This document shows, piece by piece, positions 8,733-17,186 of a DNA stretch of 64,000 nt; the first letter of the stretch is position 1; each line of letters begins with the position of its first letter. Origin of the DNA: Palleronia salina (lineage in GTDB: Bacteria > Pseudomonadota > Alphaproteobacteria > Rhodobacterales > Rhodobacteraceae); the NCBI RefSeq assembly GCF_900141995.1, contig NZ_FQZA01000001.1:286392-350391 (forward strand), written 5' to 3'. The notes below the pieces were generated by a model, which saw only the letters and a list, made by a program, of their open reading frames with translations, did not search any database and was not told where the DNA came from. Made by a program: the position numbers and the translations under genes.

Positions 8733-9389
8733 ATGATCAAGCTCGACATCCTGTCGGACCCCATCTGCCCCTGGTGCCTGATCGGCAAGACCCGGCTGGA
8801 CCAGGTCCTGCAGGACCGGCCCGACCACCCCTTCACCATCGAATGGCACCCCTTCCAGCTGAACCCCGACATGCCGCCCGAGGGGATGGACCGGCGCGAC
8901 TATCTCGAGACCAAGTTCGGCGGCCGCGAGGGCGCGGTGAAAGCCTATGCCCCCGTGGTCGAGGCCGCCGAGGCCACCGGGCTGGACATCGCCTTCGACA
9001 GGATCGAGCGGACGCCCAACACGCTGGACGCGCATCGCATGATCCATTGGGCGGGACTCGAGGGGCGGCAGGCGGCCATGGTGGCCGCGCTGTTCAACGC
9101 GTATTTCATGCAGGGCCGCGACATCGGCGACCATGACACGCTGCTGGCCCTGGCGGGCGACGTGGGCATGGACCGCGAGATGACCGCGCGGCTGCTCGAT
9201 AGCGATGCCGACCGCGCCGACATCGCGGCGCGCGACGCCCACGCCCGCGCGCGCGGAGTAACCGGCGTGCCGACCTTCATCATCGCCGAGCGCCACGCGG
9301 TCCCCGGCGCGCAGCCGCCCGAGCTGTGGCACAACGTGCTGGACGATCTCGAGCGCCAGGCCGCCGAGGCCGAGGCCGACGCGGAATGA
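8733..9389 (+). CDS. DsbA-family oxidoreductase, FrnE/2-hydroxychromene-2-carboxylate isomerase-like
   Basis: 218 aa thioredoxin-fold protein without a signal peptide, so cytoplasmic. The N-terminal CPWC active site (LSDPICPWCLIGK), WHPFQLNP, and the late cis-proline loop GVTGVPTFIIAERHAVPGAQ are the FrnE subfamily hallmarks. It likely acts as a thiol-disulfide oxidoreductase or chaperone in stress. Length is normal for the family (210-230). Confidence 0.9.
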   Translation: MIKLDILSDPICPWCLIGKTRLDQVLQDRPDHPFTIEWHPFQLNPDMPPEGMDRRDYLETKFGGREGAVKAYAPVVEAAEATGLDIAFDRIERTPNTLDAHRMIHWAGLEGRQAAMVAALFNAYFMQGRDIGDHDTLLALAGDVGMDREMTARLLDSDADRADIAARDAHARARGVTGVPTFIIAERHAVPGAQPPELWHNVLDDLERQAAEAEADAE

Positions 9390-9440
9390 GACCGCCGCCA
9401 TGGGGGGGGCTCCGCCCCCGTCCTTCGGACTCCCCCGGAG

Positions 9441-9470
9441 GTATTTGCGGAAAGATGAAGCCGGGGCGGG
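9441..9470 (+). repeat. 30-bp intergenic repeat, copy 2
   Basis: GTATTTGCGGAAAGATGAAG followed by CCGGGGCGGG, ending 7 bp before the ATG of the methyltransferase gene. It matches the copy at 5053-5024 with three mismatches. A G8 run and a G/C hairpin (9402-9420) lie just before it. Confidence 0.7.
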
Positions 9471-9477
9471 CCGCGTG

Positions 9478-10017
9478 ATGGTCACCTGGCTTCTGGTGTC
9501 GCTGGGGGCTTCGGCGCTGTGGGGCGTGGTGCTGTTCGTGTCGGACAGGGGCATGGCCCAGATCTGGCCGCCGGCGCGGGGCAACTGGATCACCGGGATC
9601 GCCGCCTGGCTTCTGACCATCGCCATCTACATGGGGCTCATCCGCACCGCGACGGCGGACTGGAACGCGCTGGACCTGCCCGCGTGGCTGCGCTGGGGCG
9701 TGGGCGGCGTCGCGCTGTCGGTCGCGGCGACGTGGGTGCAGGGGCGCGGGATCACCGACCTGGGGCTGAAGGGCACCAGCGGCTGGGACGTGGGTGTGGT
9801 GACCACGGGCGCTTACGCCCGGCGGCGCCATCCGCAATACGCGGGCCAGGTCCTGTCGCTCCTGGGCCTGGCCCTTCTGGGCGGATCGGCCTGGGCCGGG
9901 CTGGCGGCGGTTGCCGGCAGTGCCGCCTTGATCTATGCGAGCCACGTGGAGGATCGGTTCATGGCGCGCAGGCATCCCGACTACGGGGACTACGCGTCGC
10001 AAGTCAGGTTCTTTTGA
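9478..10017 (+). CDS. Isoprenylcysteine carboxyl methyltransferase-like membrane protein
   Basis: 179 aa with about five hydrophobic segments. The C-terminal half holds the SAM-binding pattern of the ICMT/PEMT family: TTGAYARRRHPQYAGQVL (G-x-Y-x-x-x-R-H-P-x-Y) and an E-x-x-F/R-x-Y tail (VEDRFMARRHPDYGDYASQV). The substrate is unknown; bacterial members include phospholipid methyltransferases and proteins of unknown role. Its TGA shares one base with the ATG of the next gene. Confidence 0.8.
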   Translation: MVTWLLVSLGASALWGVVLFVSDRGMAQIWPPARGNWITGIAAWLLTIAIYMGLIRTATADWNALDLPAWLRWGVGGVALSVAATWVQGRGITDLGLKGTSGWDVGVVTTGAYARRRHPQYAGQVLSLLGLALLGGSAWAGLAAVAGSAALIYASHVEDRFMARRHPDYGDYASQVRFF

Positions 10018-11222
10018 TGTCCCAAAATTCGTTGACGCAACCGGGCCGCGTCGAGTTCGTGGCCATGGTTGCCGTCCTGTTCGCCACGTTGGCGTTTTCC
10101 ATCGACACGATGCTGCCCGCCCTGCCCGAGATCGCCGGCACGCTGACCCCGGACGACCCGAACCGCGCGCAGCTCGTGGTGACCTCGTTCATCTTCGGCA
10201 TGGGGGTCGGCACGCTATTCGCCGGGCCGATCTCGGACACCGTGGGGCGCAAGGCGGGCATCCTCGGGGGGCTGGGGCTGTATATCCTGGGCGCGGCACT
10301 GGCGAGCCGGGCGCAGACGCTCGAGACGCTCATGGCCGCGCGGGTGGTGCAGGGCCTGGGCGCGGCGGGGCCGCGGATCGTCAGCCAGGCCATGATCCGC
10401 GACCGGTTCGAGGGGCGCGAAATGGCGCAGATCATGTCCTTCGTGATGATGATCTTCATCCTCGTGCCGGCGATGAGCCCGGCGGCCGGCAGCCTGGTCA
10501 TCGACGGCTTCGGCTGGCGCGCGATCTTCTGGGCCTTCGTGATCTTCGCGCTGTTCGGCGGCACCTGGCTGGCGTTGCGCCAGCCCGAGACCCTGCCGCG
10601 CGAGGGGCGCCACCCGCTGCGTATCGGGATCGTGTGGCTCGCGCTGAAGGAGACGCTGCGGCGGCCCGAGGTGCGGCTCTATATCGCCGTGCTGACGCTG
10701 GGCACCGGGCAGATGTTCGCGCTGATCAGTTCGGTCCAGCCGATCTATGACCAGTCGCTGGGCATGGCGGACAGCTTCGCCTTCTGGTTCATGGCCACCG
10801 CCCTGCTGGCCGGCACGGGCACGATCGTGAACGCGGCGCTGGTCATGCGGCTGGGCATGCGGCGCCTGGCGATCACGGCCTACGCGGCGCAGGGGGTGAT
10901 CTCGCTGGTGTTGGTTGCGGCCGAGGTGGCGGGGCTGGTGCCCGCCGAGGCGGCGTTTCCGGTGTTCTTCGCCTGGTCGGTGTCGGTCTTCTTCATGGTC
11001 GGCCTGACCTTCGGCAATCTCAACTCGCTGGCGCTGCAGCCCCTGGGCCATATCGCCGGGACGGCTGCGTCGGTGATCGGCGCGATCTCGACGATCCTGG
11101 GCGTGGTCATCGCCGTGCCGATCGGGCTGGCCTTCAACGGCTCGCCCATGCCGCTTTATGTCGGCACGGGCGTCTGTTCGGCGCTGGCCTACCTGCTCAT
11201 GCGGCGCACGGTGGAAAGCTAG
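10017..11222 (+). CDS. MFS multidrug efflux transporter, Bcr/CflA type
   Basis: 401 aa, about 12 transmembrane segments. The N-terminus has DTMLPALPEIAG in helix 1 and the MFS motif A GPISDTVGRKAG between helices 2 and 3. MAARVVQGLGAAGPRIVSQAMIRDRF is the Bcr/CflA-type helix 4 region. Probably exports small hydrophobic drugs in exchange for protons. It starts one base inside the stop of the upstream methyltransferase gene and converges with mfd, sharing 4 bp at the stops. Confidence 0.88.
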   Translation: MSQNSLTQPGRVEFVAMVAVLFATLAFSIDTMLPALPEIAGTLTPDDPNRAQLVVTSFIFGMGVGTLFAGPISDTVGRKAGILGGLGLYILGAALASRAQTLETLMAARVVQGLGAAGPRIVSQAMIRDRFEGREMAQIMSFVMMIFILVPAMSPAAGSLVIDGFGWRAIFWAFVIFALFGGTWLALRQPETLPREGRHPLRIGIVWLALKETLRRPEVRLYIAVLTLGTGQMFALISSVQPIYDQSLGMADSFAFWFMATALLAGTGTIVNAALVMRLGMRRLAITAYAAQGVISLVLVAAEVAGLVPAEAAFPVFFAWSVSVFFMVGLTFGNLNSLALQPLGHIAGTAASVIGAISTILGVVIAVPIGLAFNGSPMPLYVGTGVCSALAYLLMRRTVES

Positions 11223-14200
11223 GATTTTTCGGGCGTCTTCTGGCCCACGTCCAGCGCGCGGCGCAGGTCCTGGGCGATCGAGAAGGCGCCCTTGATCTTG
11301 TCGCTGTCCTTTTTCCAGTCCCGGCGCACGACGATCTTGTTGTCCTTGACCTTGGCCTGGCCCTTCTGGTCGTTGATGAACTTCACCAGGCCCTGCGGGT
11401 TCGCGAACTTGTCGTTGTGGAACTGGATCGTCGCGCCCTTCGGCCCTGCATCGAGTTTGGCGATGCCGGCGCGCTTGCACTCGGCCTTGATGCGCACCAC
11501 CAGCAGCAGCGTGTTGACCTCTTTCGGGAGCTTGCCGAAGCGGTCGATCAACTCGGCGGCGAAGCCTTCCAGCTCGACCTTCGAGGTCAGGTCCGACAGG
11601 CGGCGGTAGAGCCCCAGTCGCACGTCGAGATCGGGCACGTAGTCTTCGGGGATCAGCACGGCGACGCCCAGGTTGATCTGGGGCGACCATTCACCCATCT
11701 CGCCCAGGCCGTCGATGCCTTCCAGTTCGCCCGCCTTCAGCTTGGAAATCGTCTCTTCCAGCATGGACTGGTAAAGCTCGTAGCCGACCTCGCGGATCTG
11801 GCCCGATTGCTCCTCACCCACGAGGTTGCCCGCGCCGCGGATATCGAGATCCTGGCTGGCCAGCATGAAGCCCGCCCCGAGGCTGTCGAGCGATCCCAGA
11901 ACGCGCAGGCGCTTCTCGGCCGTGGGGGTCAGCTTGGCGCGTGGCTTGGTGGTCAGGTAGGCATAGGCGCGGGTCTTGGCGCGCCCCACCCGGCCCCGGA
12001 TCTGGTAGAGCTGCGCCAGCCCGAACATGTCGGCGCGGTGCACGATCATCGTGTTGGCCGTGGGGATATCGAGGCCCGATTCGACGATGGTGGTGGCCAG
12101 CAGCACGTCGTAGGCGCCGTCGTAGAAGGCGTTCATGCGGTCGTCGAGCTCGCCCGCCGCCATCTGGCCGTTGGCCACGATATAGGTGATCTCGGGCACC
12201 TCGTTCTTCAGGAACTCCTCCATCTCGGCCAGGTCCTTGATGCGCGGGACCACGATGAAGCTTTGCCCCCCGCGATAGTGTTCGCGCAGGAGCGCCTCGC
12301 GGATGGTCAGCACGTCGAATTCGGACACGTAGGTGCGGATCGCCAGGCGGTCGACGGGCGGCGTGCCGATGATCGACAGGTCGCGCACGCCGGTCAGGCT
12401 CAGTTGCAGGGTGCGCGGGATGGGCGTCGCGGTCAGGGTCAGGACGTGGACGTCGGTGCGCAGCTGTTTCAGGCGCTCCTTGTGGCTGACGCCGAAATGC
12501 TGCTCTTCGTCGATGACCAGCAGGCCGAGATTCTTGAACTTCACCGATTTCGCCAGCAGCGCGTGGGTGCCGATGATGATGTCGCAGCCGCCATCGGCCA
12601 TCCGTTGCCGCGCCATGTCGCTGTCCTTCTTCGACACGAAGCGGGACAGCTGGCGCACCTCGATCGGGAAGCCCTTGAAGCGTTCACTGAACGACTTGTA
12701 GTGCTGGCGCGCCAGAAGGGTCGTCGGCGCGATCACGGCCACCTGCACGCCCGACATGGCGGCGATGAAGGCGGCGCGCATGGCGACCTCGGTCTTGCCG
12801 AAGCCCACGTCGCCGACGATCAGCCGGTCCATGGGCGTGCCCGAGGACAGATCGCCCATCACGTCCTCGATGGCCGACATCTGGTCGTCGGTCTCGTCAT
12901 AGGGGAAGCGGGCGCTGAAATCCTCCCAGGCGTGGTCGGGCGGATCCAGCACCGGGGCCTTGCGCAAGAGCCGCTCGGCCGCGACGCGGATCAGGCGGTC
13001 GGCGATCTCGCGGATGCGTTCCTTCAGGCGCGCCTTCTTGGCTTGCCAGGCCCCGCCGCCCAGCTTGTCGAGCATTCCTTCCTCGTGGCCGAACCGGCTG
13101 AGGAGTTCGATATTCTCGACGGGAAGATACAGGCGGTCGCCGCCCGCGTATTCCAGCAGGAGGCATTCATGCGCGGCGCCCAGGGCCGAGACGACCTCCA
13201 TCCCCTGGTAGCGCCCGACGCCGTGGTCCACGTGGACGATCAGGTCGCCGATGCTGAGCGATTGCGCCTCGGTCAGGAAGTTCTCGGCCCGGCGCTTCTT
13301 GGGCGTCTTGCGCACCAGCCGGTCGCCCAGCACGTCCTGTTCCGAGATCACCGTCAGGCGGCCGTCCTCGTACGGCCCCTCGAACCCGTGGTCGAGGCCC
13401 CAGACCGCCAGGTATAGCCCGCCCTTGCCCTCGGGCACGTCGCGGAAGTCGCGGATCTCGGTCGCGCCGTCGACGTCTTCGTCTTCCAGCAGCCCGGCCA
13501 GCCGCTCCCGCGCACCGCTGGAATAGGAGGCAACGATGACCTGCCCATCCTTGCGTTTCGCCTTGATGTGGTCCGCCAAGGCACCGAAAAGGCTGACGCT
13601 TTCCTGCTGGCGCTCGGGCGAGAAATTGCGCCCGATGCGGCCGCCCGCGTCGACGACGTTCGGCCCCGACGCCTGCGCCAGCGGATGGAAGCGGATGGTG
13701 CGGTGGCCTTCGGTCGCCTGCTCCCACGCGTCGTCGTCCAGGTACAGCTGCTCCGGCGGCGCGGGCTTGTAGACGGTATCGACCCGGCCCTTCTTGGTCA
13801 TCGCGTCGCGGCGGTTGTCGTAGGCGTCGGTGACCATTTCCCACCGCGCGACGCGGGCGGGCGTGACCTGATCATCGAGTGTGATCGCTGCCTCCGGAAG
13901 GTAGTCGAACAGCGTCTCCAGCCGGTCGTGGAAGAAGCCCAGCCAGTGCTCGATCCCCGCGTGTTTCTTGCCCGCGCTCACGGCCTCGTAGAGCGGATCG
14001 TCGGTGCCAGCTGCCCCGAACTCGATCCGGTAGGCCTGGCGGAACCGGGTGATCGCGGCATCGTCGAGGATCACCTCGCTGACCGGGGCCAGTTCGACCT
14101 GGTCCAGCTTCTCGGTGGTGCGCTGGGTGACGGCGTCGAAGCGGCGCGCGCCGTCCAGCACGTCGCCGAACAGGTCCAGCCGCACCGGACCGCCCTCGCC

Positions 14201-14701
14201 CGGCGGCCAGACGTCGATGATGCCGCCGCGAATGGCGTAGTCGCCAGGCTCCATCACCGTGGGGGCCTGGGTGAACCCCATGCGCACGAAGAAATCGCGC
14301 AGCCCGGCCTCGTCGATCCGGTCGCCCACCCGCGCGGTGAAGGCCGAGCCGCTCAGCACGTCGCGGGGCGGAATCCGCTGGGTCGCGGCGTTCACGGTGG
14401 TCAGCAGCACGAAGCGCTTCGGCATCCCGTGCACCAGCGCCGCCAGCGTCGCCATGCGCGCGGCCGAGATGTCGGCGTTGGGCGACACGCGATCGTAGGG
14501 CAGGCAATCCCAGGCGGGGAAAGTGAAGACGGGCAGCGACGGGTCGTAGAAGGCCAGCGCGGCCTGCATCGCCGCCAGCCGCTTGTCGTCGCGCGCCACG
14601 TGGACCAGCGCGCCATCGGCCTTCGCCAGTTCGGACAGGACCAGGCGCGCGTCGAACCCTTCGGGCGCGCCGCCCATGGTGATGAAGCCGGATTTTGACA
14701 T
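11219..14701 (-). CDS. mfd: Transcription-repair coupling factor
   Basis: 1160 aa, normal for Mfd. It displaces stalled RNA polymerase and recruits UvrA. Domains in order: UvrB-homology region (~1-330, FPAWDCLPYDRVSP), the RNA-polymerase-interaction (CarD-like) domain (DLIVHVDHGVGRYQGME), and the RecG-like translocase with Walker A GDVGFGKTEVAMRA, the DEAD-box variant DEEQHFG and TATPIPRTLQ. The C-terminal D7 domain follows. The start MSKSGFITMGGAPEG is chosen because the long upstream extension lies opposite the ornithine decarboxylase gene. Confidence 0.96.
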   Translation of the reverse strand: MSKSGFITMGGAPEGFDARLVLSELAKADGALVHVARDDKRLAAMQAALAFYDPSLPVFTFPAWDCLPYDRVSPNADISAARMATLAALVHGMPKRFVLLTTVNAATQRIPPRDVLSGSAFTARVGDRIDEAGLRDFFVRMGFTQAPTVMEPGDYAIRGGIIDVWPPGEGGPVRLDLFGDVLDGARRFDAVTQRTTEKLDQVELAPVSEVILDDAAITRFRQAYRIEFGAAGTDDPLYEAVSAGKKHAGIEHWLGFFHDRLETLFDYLPEAAITLDDQVTPARVARWEMVTDAYDNRRDAMTKKGRVDTVYKPAPPEQLYLDDDAWEQATEGHRTIRFHPLAQASGPNVVDAGGRIGRNFSPERQQESVSLFGALADHIKAKRKDGQVIVASYSSGARERLAGLLEDEDVDGATEIRDFRDVPEGKGGLYLAVWGLDHGFEGPYEDGRLTVISEQDVLGDRLVRKTPKKRRAENFLTEAQSLSIGDLIVHVDHGVGRYQGMEVVSALGAAHECLLLEYAGGDRLYLPVENIELLSRFGHEEGMLDKLGGGAWQAKKARLKERIREIADRLIRVAAERLLRKAPVLDPPDHAWEDFSARFPYDETDDQMSAIEDVMGDLSSGTPMDRLIVGDVGFGKTEVAMRAAFIAAMSGVQVAVIAPTTLLARQHYKSFSERFKGFPIEVRQLSRFVSKKDSDMARQRMADGGCDIIIGTHALLAKSVKFKNLGLLVIDEEQHFGVSHKERLKQLRTDVHVLTLTATPIPRTLQLSLTGVRDLSIIGTPPVDRLAIRTYVSEFDVLTIREALLREHYRGGQSFIVVPRIKDLAEMEEFLKNEVPEITYIVANGQMAAGELDDRMNAFYDGAYDVLLATTIVESGLDIPTANTMIVHRADMFGLAQLYQIRGRVGRAKTRAYAYLTTKPRAKLTPTAEKRLRVLGSLDSLGAGFMLASQDLDIRGAGNLVGEEQSGQIREVGYELYQSMLEETISKLKAGELEGIDGLGEMGEWSPQINLGVAVLIPEDYVPDLDVRLGLYRRLSDLTSKVELEGFAAELIDRFGKLPKEVNTLLLVVRIKAECKRAGIAKLDAGPKGATIQFHNDKFANPQGLVKFINDQKGQAKVKDNKIVVRRDWKKDSDKIKGAFSIAQDLRRALDVGQKTPEKS

Positions 14702-14839
14702 GGACGCCTCAGGTAACGGCCCCGCGCCCGGTGTCAATCGCCAGTGCGCCGTGACCTGCCTGCATCGCCTGTCGGGCATGCGGAAGTTTCGGGCAATCGA
14801 AGGAAATTTCCCCTTGATCCAACGACGGTTGGGCCTCAT

Positions 14840-14905
14840 ATGCGCGACCAAGACGCCAACGCACGCGCCTCTGTTCGGGCCATTGCCCTCACGCAGCGAC
14901 GGTAA
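14840..14905 (+). CDS. Arg-rich leader peptide of the ornithine decarboxylase gene (candidate)
   Basis: A 21-codon frame, ATG CGC GAC CAA ... CAG CGA CGG TAA, lies 60 bp before the ODC start. It encodes five arginines and ends Gln-Arg-Arg-stop. The last codons and the TAA lie in a hairpin (14894-14916; CAGCG/CGCTG plus ACG/CGT, GUAA loop), so a ribosome stalled there would change RNA folding. Enterobacteria use a leader peptide (SpeFL) that stalls with ornithine upstream of speF; this may be an alphaproteobacterial analogue. It lacks a strong ribosome site, and a possible -10 (CATATG) overlaps its ATG, so translation is unproven. Confidence 0.45.
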   Translation: MRDQDANARASVRAIALTQRR

Positions 14906-14959
14906 CGTCTCCGCTGTCACTTTCGGGGGGCTGAACCAGTCCCTCCGGGTCCACTGGAG
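14840..14959 (+). promoter_or_regulatory. speF-type mRNA leader with two competing hairpins
   Basis: A leader element (speF motif) is known from alphaproteobacteria ahead of ODC genes. Here hairpin 1 (14894-14916) overlaps the end of the leader peptide. A second structure pairs CCAGT (14936-14940) with ACTGG (14953-14957), or CTCC (14943-14946) with the ribosome site GGAG (14956-14959). Either second form would block translation of the decarboxylase. Whether this is exactly the published motif needs a covariance-model search. Confidence 0.5.
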
Positions 14960-14965
14960 ATGCCC

Positions 14966-16138
14966 ATGACCGCCCTTGCCACAGACCGCGCTCTGCGCGG
15001 TACCGATTCCATCACCGACCGTCTGGACGCGGCCATCGCCGCGACCACGTTTGACCGGCCTACTCTGGTCCTGGACCTGGACATCGTGTCCCGGAACTTC
15101 CAGGCCCTTCAGCGCGGCCTGGGCGATGCGTCGATCCACTATGCCGTGAAGGCCAACCCCGCACCCCAGGTGATCGAGCGCCTGGCGATGCTGGGCTGCC
15201 ATTTCGATGCCGCCTCGCGCGGCGAGATCGAGTTGTGCCTGAGCATGGGTGCCCGCCCCGAGCATGTGAGCTTCGGCAACACCATCAAGCGCGCGACCGA
15301 CATCGCCTTCGCCCATCGCGCGGGCATCACCATGTTCGCCGCCGATGCCGAGGAAGAGCTTGAGAAAATCGCCGAGCATGCGCCCGGTGCGCAGGTCTAT
15401 CTGCGCCTGATCGTCGAACCCACGGGCGCCGACTGGCCGCTCACCCGCAAGTTCGGCTGCGCGCCCGCCCGGGTCGAGGGCCTGCTGGCCTATGCCCGCG
15501 ATCTGGGCCTCGATGCCATCGGGCTGTCGTTCCACGTGGGCTCGCAAACCCGTCACGCGCATATGTGGTCCGACACGCTGAATCAGGTGGCCGCCACCTG
15601 GCACGCCGTCCGCGCCGCCGGTTTCGACCTGCGCCTGCTGAACATCGGTGGCGGCTTTCCCGCCTTCCACGGCGACGACGTGGACCCGCTGGAAGCCTAC
15701 TCGCGCGACGTGATGGCCCAGGTGCGCGCGCGCTTCGGCGACGCCGTGCAGATCATGGCCGAGCCGGGTCGCGGCATGGTGGCCGATGCCGGCGCCATTG
15801 CCGCCGAGGTTCTGCTGGTCAGCCGCAAGAGCGACGACGACCTGCACCGCTGGGTGTATCTGGATGTGGGCCGCTTCTCGGGCCTGGCCGAGACCGAGGG
15901 CGAGGCGATCCGCTACCAGTTCGAGACCGCTCGCGATGGCGACGAGGCCGGCCCCTGCATCCTTGCGGGCCCCAGCTGCGACAGCGTCGACGTGCTGTAC
16001 GAAAAGCGTCCCGTTTCGCTGCCCGTGAGCCTGCGCGCCGGCGACCGCGTCGTGATCCGCAATTGCGGCGCCTATACCTCGAGCTACAGCTCGGTCGGCT
16101 TCAACGGCTTCCCGCCGCTGGACGTCATGGTGATCTGA
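14966..16138 (+). CDS. Ornithine decarboxylase (type III PLP fold, eukaryote-like)
   Basis: 390 aa. Converts ornithine to putrescine. Seen: PLP lysine in HYAVKANP, FDAASRGEIEL, the GSQT phosphate-region motif in LSFHVGSQTRHAH, NIGGGFPAFHG, EPGRGMVADAG, the reactive CDSVDVLYE loop and the tail ...GAYTSSYSSVGFNGFPP. These match the alanine-racemase-fold ODC family. The second of two nearby ATGs is chosen because GGAG lies 6 nt before it; the first ATG (14960) directly abuts GGAG. Confidence 0.92.
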   Translation: MTALATDRALRGTDSITDRLDAAIAATTFDRPTLVLDLDIVSRNFQALQRGLGDASIHYAVKANPAPQVIERLAMLGCHFDAASRGEIELCLSMGARPEHVSFGNTIKRATDIAFAHRAGITMFAADAEEELEKIAEHAPGAQVYLRLIVEPTGADWPLTRKFGCAPARVEGLLAYARDLGLDAIGLSFHVGSQTRHAHMWSDTLNQVAATWHAVRAAGFDLRLLNIGGGFPAFHGDDVDPLEAYSRDVMAQVRARFGDAVQIMAEPGRGMVADAGAIAAEVLLVSRKSDDDLHRWVYLDVGRFSGLAETEGEAIRYQFETARDGDEAGPCILAGPSCDSVDVLYEKRPVSLPVSLRAGDRVVIRNCGAYTSSYSSVGFNGFPPLDVMVI

Positions 16139-16167
16139 CCACCCGGCCCCGGGCATCCTGACAGAAA

Positions 16168-16194
16168 AACGCCCCGGCCGATGGCCGGGGCGTT
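16168..16194. terminator. Bidirectional terminator between convergent genes
   Basis: A 12-bp perfect stem AACGCCCCGGCC / GGCCGGGGCGTT with a 3-nt loop. TTCTCGTTTC follows on the plus strand and TTTTTCTG on the minus strand. It serves the ODC gene and the oxidoreductase gene at 16218-17087. Confidence 0.85.
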
Positions 16195-16217
16195 CTCGTT
16201 TCGCAATCTGTCGCGCG

Positions 16218-17087
16218 TCAGTCCTTCGACAAGGCCGCCAGCCGCTTGATCAGCGCCGAGGTATCCCAGCGCCCGCCGCCCATGTTCTGCACGTCCTTGT
16301 AGAACTGGTCGACCAGCGCCGTCACCGGCAGGGCCGCCCCGATCTCGTCGCCGGTGGCCAGGCAGATGCCCAGGTCCTTGCGCATCCAGTCGATGGCGAA
16401 GCCGTGGTCGAACTTGTCGTCCAGCATGGTTTCGTAACGGTTCGACATCTGCCAGCTGCCGGCGGCGCCCTGGCTGATGACCTCGACCACCGCGCGGCCG
16501 TCGAGCCCGGCGGTCTGGGCGAAATGCAGCGCCTCGCTCAGGCCCTGCACGAGGCCCGCGATGGCGATCTGGTTGCACATCTTGGTCATCTGGCCCGCGC
16601 CCACGTCGCCCAGCCGGCGGCAGATCTTGGAATAGACCTCCATCACCGGCTCGGCCTTGGCGAAGGCCGCCTCGTCGCCGCCGCACATGATGGACAGCTG
16701 GCCATTCTCGGCCCCCGCCTGCCCGCCCGAGATCGGCGCGTCGACATAGCGGCCCGGTATCTCGGCGGCCAACTCACGCGTGACCATGGCTGACACGGTG
16801 GTGTGGTCGACGAAAATGGCGTTGCCCGTCATTCCGGCGAAGGCGCCGTCTTCACCAAGACAGACCGAACGCAGGTCGTCGTCGTTGCCAACGCAGGCCA
16901 TCACGAAATCGCAGCCCGCCGCGGCCGCGCCCGGTGTCGATGCGTGGGTGCCCGAATGCTCTTCGGTCCACTTCTCGGCCTTCGCTTCGGTCCGGTTGTA
17001 GACGCAGACCTCGTGCCCCGCGGCGGCCAGATGCCCCGCCATCGGGTATCCCATCACGCCCAGTCCCAGAAACGCTACTTTCGCCAT
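16218..17087 (-). CDS. NAD(P)-dependent beta-hydroxyacid dehydrogenase (3-hydroxyisobutyrate dehydrogenase family)
   Basis: 289 aa. N-terminal Rossmann motif AFLGLGVMGYPMAGHL, substrate-binding DAPISGGQAGAENGQL, catalytic-lysine region GQMTKMCNQIAIAG and KDLGICL near residue 235. This places it among 3-hydroxyisobutyrate, tartronate-semialdehyde and related reductases; the exact substrate cannot be told. A free-standing gene here, with no valine-degradation neighbours. Confidence 0.88.
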   Translation of the reverse strand: MAKVAFLGLGVMGYPMAGHLAAAGHEVCVYNRTEAKAEKWTEEHSGTHASTPGAAAAGCDFVMACVGNDDDLRSVCLGEDGAFAGMTGNAIFVDHTTVSAMVTRELAAEIPGRYVDAPISGGQAGAENGQLSIMCGGDEAAFAKAEPVMEVYSKICRRLGDVGAGQMTKMCNQIAIAGLVQGLSEALHFAQTAGLDGRAVVEVISQGAAGSWQMSNRYETMLDDKFDHGFAIDWMRKDLGICLATGDEIGAALPVTALVDQFYKDVQNMGGGRWDTSALIKRLAALSKD

Positions 17088-17186
17088 GCCTTCACCTCCG
17101 CTTTCAAATATCTTATGCGGCTAGCTAACGCTTGGGGCGGTGCGATCCAATACCCACCGCACGCGCACGGGGGGACCAAGGGCACA

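Noticed and set aside
14813-14842. TTGATC-N17-CATATG as the ODC promoter
   Set aside because: Spacing is good, but it would start the transcript inside the leader peptide frame and remove the first hairpin context. Kept only as the alternative that could refute the leader-peptide idea.
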